Assembly: GCF_025143825.1 (NCBI RefSeq) | Contig: NZ_CP083561.1 | Location: forward strand, 1-64,000 | Source: Sulfitobacter sp. S223 | GTDB lineage: Bacteria; Pseudomonadota; Alphaproteobacteria; Rhodobacterales; Rhodobacteraceae | Direction of reading: 5' to 3' | Length of the DNA stretch: 64,000 bases | Shown here: positions 9,756 through 18,662 of the stretch, piece by piece | Layout: each line of letters begins with the position of its first letter | Numbering within the stretch: the stretch's first letter is position 1 | Notes under the pieces: generated by a model | What the model saw: the letters and a program-made list of their open reading frames with translations, nothing else | Databases searched by the model: none | What the model was told of the DNA's origin: nothing | Made by a program: the position numbers and the translations under genes

Positions 9756-12500
9756 ATGTCCGCACGCGGATCCAATGAGACCATCAAACGTAAAGAACTG
9801 GTTGGCAAGTTGAACGCGACCTGTTTGAAGAGCTTTTCCGAGGCTGCGCAGTCCGCGAAACGGCGAGGAAATCCCTATGTGGAGCTGGTGCATTTCATCA
9901 CCGCCCTTGCCGATACCGAGGGGTCTGACCTTGCATTGCTGATGCAGGTCGCGGGCGTGGACCGGCATAAATTTGACGGGGATATTCTGAAAGCGACGGA
10001 TGCCTTGCCCCACGGGGCCGGATCAGTCGAAGAGTTTTCAGATCATATCTTTCGCGCGATACAAGAAGCGTGGAATTACGCGACCTTCGAGTTCGGCGAT
10101 GACACCGTCCGGTCTGCCTATGTGATCCTGGCAGCGTTAAAAGTGCCGGTACTTGAGGGATTGTTGTTCAAGATCAGCCTTGAATTTGATAAATTTGACG
10201 TCGCTTCAATGGCATCGGATTTGGAAAATCTGCTGTCGGATTCGATCGAACGCAGCGCCGACGCAGCCGAGCCGGCAGCCTCTGGCAAAAAGAAAGCTCC
10301 GGGCGGGAAATCGGCGCTAGACCTATATGCGACCAACTTGACCGAGCGTGCGCGCACTGGAAAAATGGACCCGGTGGTGGGGCGCGATCCGGAAATTCGC
10401 CAGATCGTCGACATCCTGATGCGGCGCAAGCAGAACAATCCCATCCTTACCGGCGAAGCGGGCGTGGGCAAAACGGCAGTGGTGGAAGGATTTGCGCAAC
10501 GGCTGGCCAAAGGCGATGTGCCGCCCCAGTTGCGGAACGTCGAATTACAGATGCTTGATATCGGCCTGATGCAAGCGGGCGCCAGTGTGAAGGGTGAATT
10601 CGAAAAGCGGTTAAAAGCCGTGATCGAAGAGGTGCAGTCAAGCGACACACCGATCATCCTGTTCATAGATGAGGCGCACACCCTGATCGGGGCGGGCGGT
10701 TCCGCCGGAACAGGAGACGCTGCAAACCTGCTTAAACCCGCGCTGGCGCGTGGCGAACTGCGCACCATCGCCGCAACAACATGGGCTGAATATAAGCAGC
10801 ATATCGAACCTGATCCAGCGCTCACGCGGCGGTTTCAGGTGGTCAAGATCGACGAACCCGATGAAGCAAAAGCGATCCTTATGTGCCGCGGCGTTGCGGG
10901 CGTTTTGGAAAAGCACCATCAAGTCGAACTGCTTGATGAGGCGATAGAGGCTGCCGTGAAGCTGTCCCACCGCTATATTCCCAGCCGCCAATTGCCCGAC
11001 AAGGCAATCAGCTTGCTGGATACCGCCTGTGCGCGTGTCGCAGTCAGCCAGCATGCAACTCCGGCCGAGGTCGAGGATGTCCAGCGGCGGCTGGATGCGC
11101 TGGAAATCGAGCAAGGCATAATCGAGCGGGAAGAAGCCATTGGCATCGAAGTAGCAGAGCGTAAAGCAACCGTAGAAGCATCGCTGGTTGAGGCGCATGC
11201 TGCTTTTGACGCAGCCAACTTACGGTGGGCCGCCGAAAAAGAAATGGTGGCTGAAATCCTTGACCTGCGCGCGCAATTGCGTGGCTTGGGTGCGGCTGTC
11301 GATGAAACCGGTGATCTGGGCGACGCGGACGACGACATGATGGAAGAACTGGACGCCGAAGCGCCCGCCGACACACAAGCAAATGAAACGGCAGAGAGCC
11401 CGCCGTTCGACCGTGCAGAAGCTCTTGCTACGCTCAAAGACCGGATGGGTGCATTAGCGGCGGCACAGGGGGAAACGCCGTTGATCCTGCCTTCGGTGGA
11501 CAGGTTAGCAGTGGGGTCGGTTGTTCAGGACTGGACAGGCATTCCGATGGGCCGGATGCTGGCTAGCCAGACAGAACGCGCGCTGTCGCTTGCCGCAACG
11601 CTGGCTGAACGTGTGGTTGGACAAGATCACGCAATGGAAATGATCGCCGCCCGTATCCAGACCTCGGCTGCGGGGCTAAAGCCGCCGGAAAAACCCGTGG
11701 GTGTCTTCATGCTGTGCGGGCCGTCCGGTGTTGGTAAAACAGAAACCGCACTGGCACTGGCAGAGCTGATGTATGGCGGTGAGAACAACCTCATCTCCAT
11801 CAACATGAGCGAGTTTCAAGAAGCGCATACTGTCTCCACCCTAAAGGGGGCACCGCCCGGCTATGTTGGCTACGGCAAGGGCGGCATATTGACCGAAGCG
11901 GTTCGCCGCAGACCCTATTCGGTCGTTCTGCTGGACGAGGTGGAGAAAGCGCACCCTGATGTGCACGAGATTTTTTTCCAAGTGTTTGATAAGGGCATGA
12001 TGGATGACAGCGAAGGCCGACGGATCGATTTCAAGAACACATTGATCTTGTTAACCTCGAACGTAGGCTCTGACGAAATCATGGCGATGACGTCGGATGG
12101 CACTGAAACCGCTGATCCTCAGGAATTGAACGGGGCGCTGCGCGCGCCGCTATTGAACGTTTTTCCTGCGGCGCTTCTGGGTCGTGTTGTAACGATCCCC
12201 TATTTGCCGCTTGGGGATGCGATGATTGAGGCAATCTCGACCCACAAATTGCGCAGCTTGGCCAAACGTCTGTCTGACGGCTATGGCGCTGAGCTGGTTA
12301 TCGGTGATGGCGCGCTACAGGTGATCAAAGACCGCTGCACCGAGATAGAAAGCGGCGGGCGAATGATCGATGCGATTCTGACAAATACGCTGATGCCCGA
12401 ACTCAGCCGGCGGATACTGAATTATCGGCTGGACGGACGCGAGCTGTCCAAGGTGACGGTAACGGGTGGCGCTGAGGGCTTTGATTACCGCTTTGAGTGA
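9756..12500 (+). CDS. clpV: T6SS ClpV (TssH), ClpB-type AAA+ unfoldase
   Basis: At 914 residues this is the usual ClpV length. The N-domain (about 15-165) includes the Clp-N pattern around residues 20-50. The first AAA+ module has Walker A GEAGVGKT at 233-240 and Walker B LFIDEAH. The second has Walker A GPSGVGKT at 655-662 and Walker B LLDEVEK. The middle region carries an unusually acidic segment near residues 515-550. ClpV disassembles contracted TssB/TssC sheaths after firing. A strong GGAGG site lies upstream of the ATG. The T6SS cargo genes follow, so the ClpV assignment is preferred to housekeeping ClpB. The other core tss genes are not in the window. Confidence 0.88.
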   Translation: MSARGSNETIKRKELVGKLNATCLKSFSEAAQSAKRRGNPYVELVHFITALADTEGSDLALLMQVAGVDRHKFDGDILKATDALPHGAGSVEEFSDHIFRAIQEAWNYATFEFGDDTVRSAYVILAALKVPVLEGLLFKISLEFDKFDVASMASDLENLLSDSIERSADAAEPAASGKKKAPGGKSALDLYATNLTERARTGKMDPVVGRDPEIRQIVDILMRRKQNNPILTGEAGVGKTAVVEGFAQRLAKGDVPPQLRNVELQMLDIGLMQAGASVKGEFEKRLKAVIEEVQSSDTPIILFIDEAHTLIGAGGSAGTGDAANLLKPALARGELRTIAATTWAEYKQHIEPDPALTRRFQVVKIDEPDEAKAILMCRGVAGVLEKHHQVELLDEAIEAAVKLSHRYIPSRQLPDKAISLLDTACARVAVSQHATPAEVEDVQRRLDALEIEQGIIEREEAIGIEVAERKATVEASLVEAHAAFDAANLRWAAEKEMVAEILDLRAQLRGLGAAVDETGDLGDADDDMMEELDAEAPADTQANETAESPPFDRAEALATLKDRMGALAAAQGETPLILPSVDRLAVGSVVQDWTGIPMGRMLASQTERALSLAATLAERVVGQDHAMEMIAARIQTSAAGLKPPEKPVGVFMLCGPSGVGKTETALALAELMYGGENNLISINMSEFQEAHTVSTLKGAPPGYVGYGKGGILTEAVRRRPYSVVLLDEVEKAHPDVHEIFFQVFDKGMMDDSEGRRIDFKNTLILLTSNVGSDEIMAMTSDGTETADPQELNGALRAPLLNVFPAALLGRVVTIPYLPLGDAMIEAISTHKLRSLAKRLSDGYGAELVIGDGALQVIKDRCTEIESGGRMIDAILTNTLMPELSRRILNYRLDGRELSKVTVTGGAEGFDYRFE

Positions 12501-12684
12501 GTGCGATTAGTTCTGCCACAACATGCAAACACCCAGACGTGCAGCATAGGATGACGGCCATGAAAGAGTGCAGAAAAGCGAAGCAATTTCGTGCGGGTGT
12601 GACCTGTTGTTCGCGCGCTCTGCTATCTGACGCGCTGATGTTTCTGATTGCCGGATCAACTTATCCAGCAGGGGGGTATCGGCG

Positions 12685-13209
12685 ATGATTGCCCTTTCGG
12701 GTGCGATCCCTTCACAGGCAGCGCTTGTGTCTGTTGGTGGCACGGCGAATATGCTGGCGCGTTGGGACAGGTTTGTCGACACGGCCCGACCGTATCTGAC
12801 AGCAGACACGTCCAAAGATGCCCGCTGTTGGCGATTTGTTTGCGCGCCCGGAATCCTGGATGCAGGTCCTGTCGCCGGTGTCTGGCGCGTCAGCCGAACA
12901 AGCCGTGGCAATACATATCCTGTTGCGGTTCTGGCCAGCGATGTAGCCGCGGACGCGAGCGATCCTTGGTTTGAAGCAGCCGATCAGATGCTGGCAGGTG
13001 CGATAGAGTACGGTCACCGTCTTGATCACATCACCGCGCACCTTCGCCAACTGCCAATCATGCAAAAGAGTACCTGCCGCGAAGACGGGGCGCGGTTCTG
13101 GTTCGAAGACTGGGAAGTCCACGAACTATATTTCCCAAACATTCATGACTTGGCGGCTGGGGGCTTCGCCCAAATGCTAGAGCCGCGTCCAGTGTTGGAG
13201 GATGGGTGA
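12685..13209 (+). CDS. TagF/ImpM-like T6SS accessory protein, divergent
   Basis: This protein of 174 residues has a central stretch (RFVCAPGIL, then GVWRVSR and NTYPVAVL) that follows the TagF/ImpM pattern of a Trp/Arg-Phe motif, a Gly-Val strand and a Tyr-Pro strand. The N-terminus (LSGAIPSQAALVSVGG) is poorly conserved against the usual GWFGKLPSRGDF, so the N-terminal motif seems worn down. TagF proteins repress type VI assembly post-translationally, often against a PpkA kinase such as the one at 7523-9613. The start ATG follows GGGGGGT. The stop overlaps the next start (TGATG). The 184 nt upstream of it, after clpV, hold nothing I recognise. Confidence 0.6.
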   Translation: MIALSGAIPSQAALVSVGGTANMLARWDRFVDTARPYLTADTSKDARCWRFVCAPGILDAGPVAGVWRVSRTSRGNTYPVAVLASDVAADASDPWFEAADQMLAGAIEYGHRLDHITAHLRQLPIMQKSTCREDGARFWFEDWEVHELYFPNIHDLAAGGFAQMLEPRPVLEDG

Positions 13210-14072
13210 TGGGGAATACCGTCTATGCTGAAAACATGGGCTATTTCCACAAAGGCAGCGGGGGCAAAGGGATCGCGCCCGGGGATGTCTGCCTGACGCC
13301 GCCACCGCCACCGACAGGGCCGATCCCCGTGCCTTATGTGAACATGCTGAGCGCTGGGGATCTGGCGAAAGGATCAAAAACCGTCAAGATCGAAGGCAAC
13401 CCGACAGCGCTGGAAAACGCCTCGTACATCTCGACAAGCACAGGCAACGAACCAGCAACCCAAGGCGGTGGTGTTGTTACCCACAAGACCAAGGGCAAAG
13501 GCAGTTTCAAGCTGTGGTCATTCACCGTCAAAGCGGAGGGCAAAGGGGTCTGCCGCCACGGCGATCCGATGGAGCAAAACACGGCCAGTCCAATGCCGAA
13601 CTGCATTGATGCAAGTGCCCTTGAAAGCTTTAAGGTCATGCTGGGCGACAATTTTGGAAAGCCTTGCACCAAGGCTTATAAACGTTCGGACCACGCCCCT
13701 GCCATCACGGATGATCAATACGAAGCATGCCTTGGTGGACCTTGCTGGGAATGCGCGAAGGACCCCGATACCGATCCTGGTGTTTGGGATACCTTGATAG
13801 ACAGCGTCGAAGGAGAGGGCGATGAACGTATCTCGGTTATGGTGGACCGGGATCGCAGCAAGACGCACTATAAATCAAAAGATGGAAAAGAAGCTTTCAC
13901 TCCGGATCACCAGCCACCATTGGTCGTCGCATGGTACATGGGGGGCTGCCATCTGAAGGACTCTGCTTTTAAAGACGAGATGAAGACGAAAGAACGTGTG
14001 AATCCGCATTGTAGAAAACATGCGCAAAGCCAGGGCAGCCGCGCCAAGGCCTTTGCAAGCTCCGAATACTAG
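13209..14072 (+). CDS. DUF4150 PAAR-like protein with a possible C-terminal toxin domain
   Basis: This is a 287-residue protein. Residues 1-140 match the DUF4150/PAAR-like pattern: MGNTVYAENMG, a proline-rich TPPPPP turn, IPVPYVNM, then CRHGDPMEQNTASPMPN. PAAR-like proteins cap the VgrG spike and carry effectors. The C-terminal half has Cys pairs (GGPCWEC) and a His-rich end with TPDHQPP and NPHCRKHAQSQG. This resembles compact His-metal nuclease toxins of the HNH/treble-clef type, but I cannot name the family. The start is the ATG at 13209, not the GTG one codon earlier. Two small unidentified genes follow and are candidates for immunity. I infer an effector role from architecture and neighbours. 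Confidence 0.72.
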   Translation: MGNTVYAENMGYFHKGSGGKGIAPGDVCLTPPPPPTGPIPVPYVNMLSAGDLAKGSKTVKIEGNPTALENASYISTSTGNEPATQGGGVVTHKTKGKGSFKLWSFTVKAEGKGVCRHGDPMEQNTASPMPNCIDASALESFKVMLGDNFGKPCTKAYKRSDHAPAITDDQYEACLGGPCWECAKDPDTDPGVWDTLIDSVEGEGDERISVMVDRDRSKTHYKSKDGKEAFTPDHQPPLVVAWYMGGCHLKDSAFKDEMKTKERVNPHCRKHAQSQGSRAKAFASSEY

Positions 14073-14087
14073 AAAAGGATACTGGTT

Positions 14088-14519
14088 GTGGATGATACAT
14101 TTGATAGTTTGCAGTCAGCATATATCGATGAACTGAGGGCACTGAAGCCCGAGCTCTATCATTGGTGGATGCAATTAACCGGCATCACGCAGATGAACGA
14201 GGCGCCGCCAGAGGAATTTGAAACAACTTGGCCAGTGAAAATATCCGGACACCCCCGGTTGCTCGAAGTTTTTCGTCGGTACTATATGAAAATCGAAGAT
14301 TTAAACGATGACGGGTTTGAAGCCGCTGCCGCAAGGGCTGAGAATCCTGCTGACCCTTCGGATTGGATGGAACAAACAGACCCCCCGTCAGTAGGCTATG
14401 CCAATCCTGTTGATCTGCTTGTTTGGGATCTTCAGGATCTTGCGCCGGATGTTTTCAAGATGGCGGCCGGGGTCGTATTTGTGCCGGTCGGACTGAACCA
14501 ACATGATGAAAGGGTGTAA
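14088..14519 (+). CDS. Unrecognised small acidic protein, candidate immunity or adaptor
   Basis: This is a 143-residue acidic protein with no signal peptide or membrane segment. I do not recognise a family. It starts at GTG, 15 nt after the DUF4150 stop, with AGAAAAGGAT as the ribosome site, so it is almost certainly co-transcribed with the probable effector. Aromatic-rich patches (HHWWMQL-like at about residue 25, WDLQDLAPDVF near 120) suggest a folded globular protein. The place right after a PAAR-like effector is typical of immunity genes, though it could equally be a loading adaptor. Function is not shown by the sequence. Confidence 0.7.
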   Translation: MDDTFDSLQSAYIDELRALKPELYHWWMQLTGITQMNEAPPEEFETTWPVKISGHPRLLEVFRRYYMKIEDLNDDGFEAAAARAENPADPSDWMEQTDPPSVGYANPVDLLVWDLQDLAPDVFKMAAGVVFVPVGLNQHDERV

Positions 14520-14521
14520 GA

Positions 14522-15010
14522 ATGGATTTGATGGATCGCCCCCATACATCCAATGGTGAACATCGGCTGCTGCAAATGATGATCGACGTTGGCATTCATG
14601 TAGAACTCGCGCGTCAGGATCGCGCATATGACAATGCTAGCGATGCACATCAAAAATTGTTTGATGGATACGTCCCCCTTTTGCGGCAAGGCTATAAAGA
14701 GGCCCTTCCTTGGTGGGAGGGAACAGTGCGTTCAGCCGGACGTTCTGGCAAGATCGATGAGGAATCCCTGGAAGAGGCCTATGATGCACGCATGGCAGGG
14801 CCTGCCTCGGACCCCCGGATTGTTTGGATCGTTCGTTTGATATGGTTGAAGTGTTGCAAGATCAACGAGAGCGAACCGTTTCATGCTATCCGGCCAGAAT
14901 ATTTGATGGTGCGCTGGCTTATCGACGCAGGCGAAAACGAACTGGTCCGATTGTTGGCTTGCATGCCTTACTGGCCCATCGGCCTTAATGCCGATGGCAA
15001 CTGGTGCTGA
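14522..15010 (+). CDS. Unrecognised small protein in the T6SS cargo block
   Basis: This protein of 162 residues is predicted to be cytoplasmic and largely helical. I recognise no family. It begins 2 nt after the previous stop, with AAGGGTGTAAGA overlapping the preceding codons as a ribosome site, and ends 3 nt before the DUF2169 gene. The chain of near-zero gaps from 12685 to 17094 indicates one transcript. It and the preceding gene may be a pair of immunity proteins, or one may be an adaptor for the DUF4150 protein. Nothing in the sequence separates these options. Confidence 0.7.
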   Translation: MDLMDRPHTSNGEHRLLQMMIDVGIHVELARQDRAYDNASDAHQKLFDGYVPLLRQGYKEALPWWEGTVRSAGRSGKIDEESLEEAYDARMAGPASDPRIVWIVRLIWLKCCKINESEPFHAIRPEYLMVRWLIDAGENELVRLLACMPYWPIGLNADGNWC

Positions 15011-15013
15011 CCG

Positions 15014-16084
15014 ATGGGCTTTGATGTCTGGCTGGAAAACAGGACACCGTTTGACGCGGCCACCCATGTTCAGTTGGACGCTGACGGACAGGAGGTAGTG
15101 TTGGTCATGGTATCGGCCAGTTTCGAAACCAAAGGCCAAGAGTTGGAAATTGCAAAAAGCCAGTTACCGGTTTGTTTTGCTGATGAACCCTTCGGCGATC
15201 CCGTACGCTCCTCGAACCGCTATGAGGCTGACATTGCGCTGTCCAAACCAAAAGTGGATGTTATCGTGGTCGGCCGCGCGTATGCGCCGGACGGAAAGCC
15301 GGCCGAACATGTGGATGCGGGGTTGGCAGTTGGCAATTTGCGGAAAATTCTACGGGTCACTGGTGATAGGTTAGAGACGATGGGCGGTGTAAGTCGGCCA
15401 AAACCCTTCCTGACAATGCCGTTGATTTGGGAACGCGCATTTGGCGGAACCGATGATGACGGGAACATCGACTTGCGCAATCCTGTGGGGATCGGTTGGA
15501 AGGGTGCAAAGTCAGCAGATCCGGAAGGGAGATCGGACCTTCCGAATATTGCATACGCAGGCGATGATGGCCCTGATCCTGAACCTGCGGGGTTTGGTTT
15601 TGTCGGGCGCGGTTGGCAGCCGCGGCTGTCACTTGCCGGCACATATGATGAGGCATGGCTTGCGGATCAATGGCCTCTGGCCCCCCATGATTTCAACGCC
15701 CTTCATAACCTTGGCGCACCGCCAGACCAGCAATTCGAGAAACTACCTGAACGCAGCAAGGTTTCTTTGGTCAACATGACCCCGGATGGCCGATGGAACT
15801 TCTCTTTGCCCGGCTTGCGCTTGCCGGCGCATCTGATCTACGCGGACCGTGTGGAAACGGTTACTCCAATGCCTGACACGGTCATTCTGGAACCGGAGCT
15901 GAAACGGGTCACGCTAAAGGCACGCATCGCTGTCACACTTGTGCGCAACACCCCGCGCCTAAGAGGCATCGCCTTGGGGCATGTTTCTCCGGTTTGGCTG
16001 AATGCGCGGCGCAAGGGAAAGGCGTATTTCAACCCGCGCGGCGGAGACGGCACGTTGGATGATGTGCCCGTGTGGGCGCCATGA
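15014..16084 (+). CDS. DUF2169 family protein (T6SS accessory/adaptor)
   Basis: This 356-residue protein fits the DUF2169 pattern: ENRTPFDA near the N-terminus, the VVGRAYAP strand, RPKPFLTMPLIWERAFGGTD near residues 115-150, and a late FGFVGRGWQPR. DUF2169 proteins are encoded beside VgrG, PAAR and DUF4150 effectors and are thought to help load them on the spike. The biochemical role is not settled. The gene starts 3 nt after its upstream neighbour, and its TGA overlaps the ATG of the next gene (ATGA), which is strong evidence for translational coupling. Confidence 0.8.
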   Translation: MGFDVWLENRTPFDAATHVQLDADGQEVVLVMVSASFETKGQELEIAKSQLPVCFADEPFGDPVRSSNRYEADIALSKPKVDVIVVGRAYAPDGKPAEHVDAGLAVGNLRKILRVTGDRLETMGGVSRPKPFLTMPLIWERAFGGTDDDGNIDLRNPVGIGWKGAKSADPEGRSDLPNIAYAGDDGPDPEPAGFGFVGRGWQPRLSLAGTYDEAWLADQWPLAPHDFNALHNLGAPPDQQFEKLPERSKVSLVNMTPDGRWNFSLPGLRLPAHLIYADRVETVTPMPDTVILEPELKRVTLKARIAVTLVRNTPRLRGIALGHVSPVWLNARRKGKAYFNPRGGDGTLDDVPVWAP

Positions 16085-17094
16085 ATTCGCTGTTCGTAGA
16101 AGGACTGGGGCTTGTCACCGCAGCGGGATTGACCTGCGCGCAATCGACCAATTCATTCTTGGCGGGGGTGACCGGCTTCACCGAAGAAGTTGCTGGTGAC
16201 CAGATGGAGTTGCAGGTCCTGGCGAAAGTGCCTGCCGACTGGCGCTTACGCCGTACTTCTTCGCAGTGGTTGGTGAACCTCGCAGCCCGCGCCGGACGCG
16301 AGGCCATGGCCGAAGCAGGGGCAGAGCCAGCGCAGACGCTATTGATCTGCACCCCGCCAGAGATGTACCGCGACCATGCCTGTTGGGCAGAAATGTCGCC
16401 CGATACCTTTCTGACTGATCTACAGACCAAGCTTGGTGGGACCTTCGCCAAGGGGTCGCGATTGGTGGACGGCGGAGCCGCCGCAGGGGTCGGTCTTTTG
16501 CCTGACGTGGCCGATGCGCTTGGGCAAAGCAGCGTTAGTCGGGTCCTGTTGATCGGTGTCGACTCGCTTATCGGGCGCGCAGATTTGGACCGTTTCCGAA
16601 CAGCTGGCCGCTTACAGGGGCAGACTGCGCAGGGCCTTGTGCCCGGAGAAGGTGCAGGCGCGGTGGTGCTGTCATTGAACCCGTGTCGCGGCATGGCCGT
16701 GCGTGGTGTCGGGCTGGCAACTGAACCTGATCCAGTCACGGGGACACGGCAAAGTCAGGGGCGCGGTATGGTGTCGGCATTGAAAGCTGCTTGCGCCTCT
16801 CCCGATCAACCGGAAAGCGATATCATTTTCGCGGTGAGTAATCTCAATGGTGAACGTTATGCAGCGCTAGAAATGCTGGTTTTCCGGGCGCGGTTCTACA
16901 GAACACATCGGGAATATATGGCCACGGCCTATCCCGCCATGAGTTTTGGTGAAACAGGCGCTGCCGGCGGCGCGATTGCGCTGGCGGTTGCGGCCGATGC
17001 CTTCCGAAGGGGCCACGCGCCCGGCGCACATGCGATGATCGAGATTACTTCCGAAAGCGGGATGCGGGCAGGGGTATTTGTATCGGGCGTTTAG
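16081..17094 (+). CDS. Degenerate beta-ketoacyl-synthase-like protein (T6SS-associated)
   Basis: This protein of 337 residues has a thiolase fold suggested by GLGLVTAAGLT at the start, LLIGVDSLIGR in the middle and SFGETGAAGGAIAL near the end, which mirrors the ketosynthase GHxxGAAG loop. The nucleophile loop reads VDGGAAAGVGLL, so the catalytic Cys of FabB/FabF enzymes is absent, and the two catalytic His positions are not evident either. It is therefore probably not an active condensing enzyme. Ketosynthase-like proteins recur in T6SS clusters beside DUF2169 genes, with unknown role. The ATG overlapping the previous TGA is chosen over a GTG nine bases upstream. Confidence 0.75.
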   Translation: MNSLFVEGLGLVTAAGLTCAQSTNSFLAGVTGFTEEVAGDQMELQVLAKVPADWRLRRTSSQWLVNLAARAGREAMAEAGAEPAQTLLICTPPEMYRDHACWAEMSPDTFLTDLQTKLGGTFAKGSRLVDGGAAAGVGLLPDVADALGQSSVSRVLLIGVDSLIGRADLDRFRTAGRLQGQTAQGLVPGEGAGAVVLSLNPCRGMAVRGVGLATEPDPVTGTRQSQGRGMVSALKAACASPDQPESDIIFAVSNLNGERYAALEMLVFRARFYRTHREYMATAYPAMSFGETGAAGGAIALAVAADAFRRGHAPGAHAMIEITSESGMRAGVFVSGV

Positions 17095-17217
17095 GGCTGC
17101 GCCAGAATTCCGTTTCGCGATGCGTCACAACTGACCGCTTGATATGCGCACTCCTTTAGGCAACCCTGTGATGTGGCCTGACAATTCATAAGCGGCCCCT
17201 TGGAAGGAGACCTGAAA

Positions 17218-18294
17218 GTGATAAAGACTCTTTCGTTATTGGCGGCCGTGCTGGCATGTCTGGCGGTCTATCTGATTGTATGGCCTGTGCCGGTCCGACC
17301 TGTGGCGTGGGAAGCACCCGAAGATGCCGGGTACACTCAGGAGTTTATCCAGAATGACCGCCTTGCGGCGCTTGAGTTAATTGATCTGGGCGGCCGGATT
17401 GGGCCCGAAGATGCCGACATTGGTCCCGACGGGTTGATCTATGTTCCTAGCCATAACGGGGAGATATTGCGCATCCGCACAGATGGCTCCGTCGAGCTGT
17501 TTGCGCAAACTGACGGCCGTCCGCTCGGGCTTGAATTTGCGCCGGACGGGACCCTTTACGTGGCGGATGCGTATCGCGGATTGCTGGCCATTGATCAGCT
17601 GGGCAAAGTTACCTTTCTTACCAATCAGGTTGAGGACGGGAGCCCCGTTCTTTATGCGGATGATGTCGATATCGCAGCAGATGGAAGTATCTATTTTTCC
17701 GATGCATCAACCAGATTTGGTGCAGAGGCGAATGGAGGCACGTTGGCAGCTTCCGTGCTGGACCTTGTCGAGCATTCCGCGAGCGGTCGTATTCTGAAAT
17801 TCGACCCTGTTTCGGGCAAAACGACGGTCTTCGCCGCCGGACTGAACTTTGCCAATGGCGTTGCCATCAATGACGAAAGCACTGCCGTCTTTGTTGTGGA
17901 AACAGGCGCGTATCGTGTCTGGCGCTTTCCAATGGATGGTGGCGAAGGGCGTGTCATTCTAGACAACTTGCCGGGCTTTCCCGACAATATTAACCCTGCT
18001 TCGGATGGGACATTCTGGGTGGGTCTTGTTAGCCCGCGAAACGCCATAATGGACAAGCTTTCTGGCAACACATTCCTGCGACGTGTCATTATGCGACTGC
18101 CGGATGTGATGAAGCCTGCGCCGACCCGATACGGGTTCATCCTGCGCATGGACGCTGACGGACGTATAATCGAAACGCTTCAGGACCCGACGGGTAGCTA
18201 TGCCCTTACGACTGGTGCCGTAACGCTTTCAGATGGGCGCGTTGTGGTGACGTCACTAACTGAACCGGCATTGGGTCTGTTGCAGCAGGATTAA
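17218..18294 (+). CDS. Membrane-anchored SMP-30/strictosidine-synthase-like beta-propeller protein
   Basis: This protein of 358 residues has an N-terminal hydrophobic helix (residues 3-23) acting as a signal anchor, then a six-bladed propeller of the strictosidine-synthase/APMAP type. Markers are GPEDADIGPDG, LGLEFAPDGTLYVADA, YFSDASTRFG and FPDNINPASDGTFW. Members hydrolyse esters or lactones, but the substrate is not evident. The GTG at 17218 follows AAGGAGACC; a TTG 18 nt upstream is in frame but lacks a ribosome site. It stands alone between the T6SS block and the converging pca operon. Confidence 0.78.
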   Translation: MIKTLSLLAAVLACLAVYLIVWPVPVRPVAWEAPEDAGYTQEFIQNDRLAALELIDLGGRIGPEDADIGPDGLIYVPSHNGEILRIRTDGSVELFAQTDGRPLGLEFAPDGTLYVADAYRGLLAIDQLGKVTFLTNQVEDGSPVLYADDVDIAADGSIYFSDASTRFGAEANGGTLAASVLDLVEHSASGRILKFDPVSGKTTVFAAGLNFANGVAINDESTAVFVVETGAYRVWRFPMDGGEGRVILDNLPGFPDNINPASDGTFWVGLVSPRNAIMDKLSGNTFLRRVIMRLPDVMKPAPTRYGFILRMDADGRIIETLQDPTGSYALTTGAVTLSDGRVVVTSLTEPALGLLQQD

Positions 18295-18662
18295 GTGTCT
18301 AAAGAAGCACCCTAGCTATGCGGGGTCATTCGGTTGGGTTTGCTTGGTGGGCGATCTCGGGCTTTCTGTAGACCTAGAATATCACGCGCTTACCGCCATG
18401 TGGCGACAGGGCGTTGGTATATGCGGCACAATTGAATCGCGCGCTCGACCAGTGCGGCGCAAGCCGGTCGCGACCAAGCCGCTCCCCACTGCACATCAAA
18501 GGCAAGAGGAATGAACGTTTCGATGGAGAAGTCAAATATCCGCTCGTCTGCGTGCTTTCAATCTGGCCAGAGATTGTAATCGGCACAGCAGGGTTGTTGT
18601 CCTTTGTTGGCGACGATCAAGTGATGGCACCGTAGATAATGCAGGGGGTGGCCATAGCGGTC
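18295..18662. other. Convergent intergenic region, no gene recognised
   Basis: These 368 nt lie between the propeller gene and pcaG, which point at each other. Short open frames exist on both strands, but none has a good ribosome site or a recognisable protein. I found no clear T-tailed hairpin. It may hold a decayed gene. Confidence 0.5.

Noticed and set aside
10118-10825. 235-codon minus-strand frame inside clpV
   Set aside because: It is the shadow of ClpV AAA+ sequence, with no ribosome site or homology.
12497-12688. 63-codon frame between clpV and the TagF-like gene
   Set aside because: No ribosome site, no recognisable protein, and it runs into the next gene's start.
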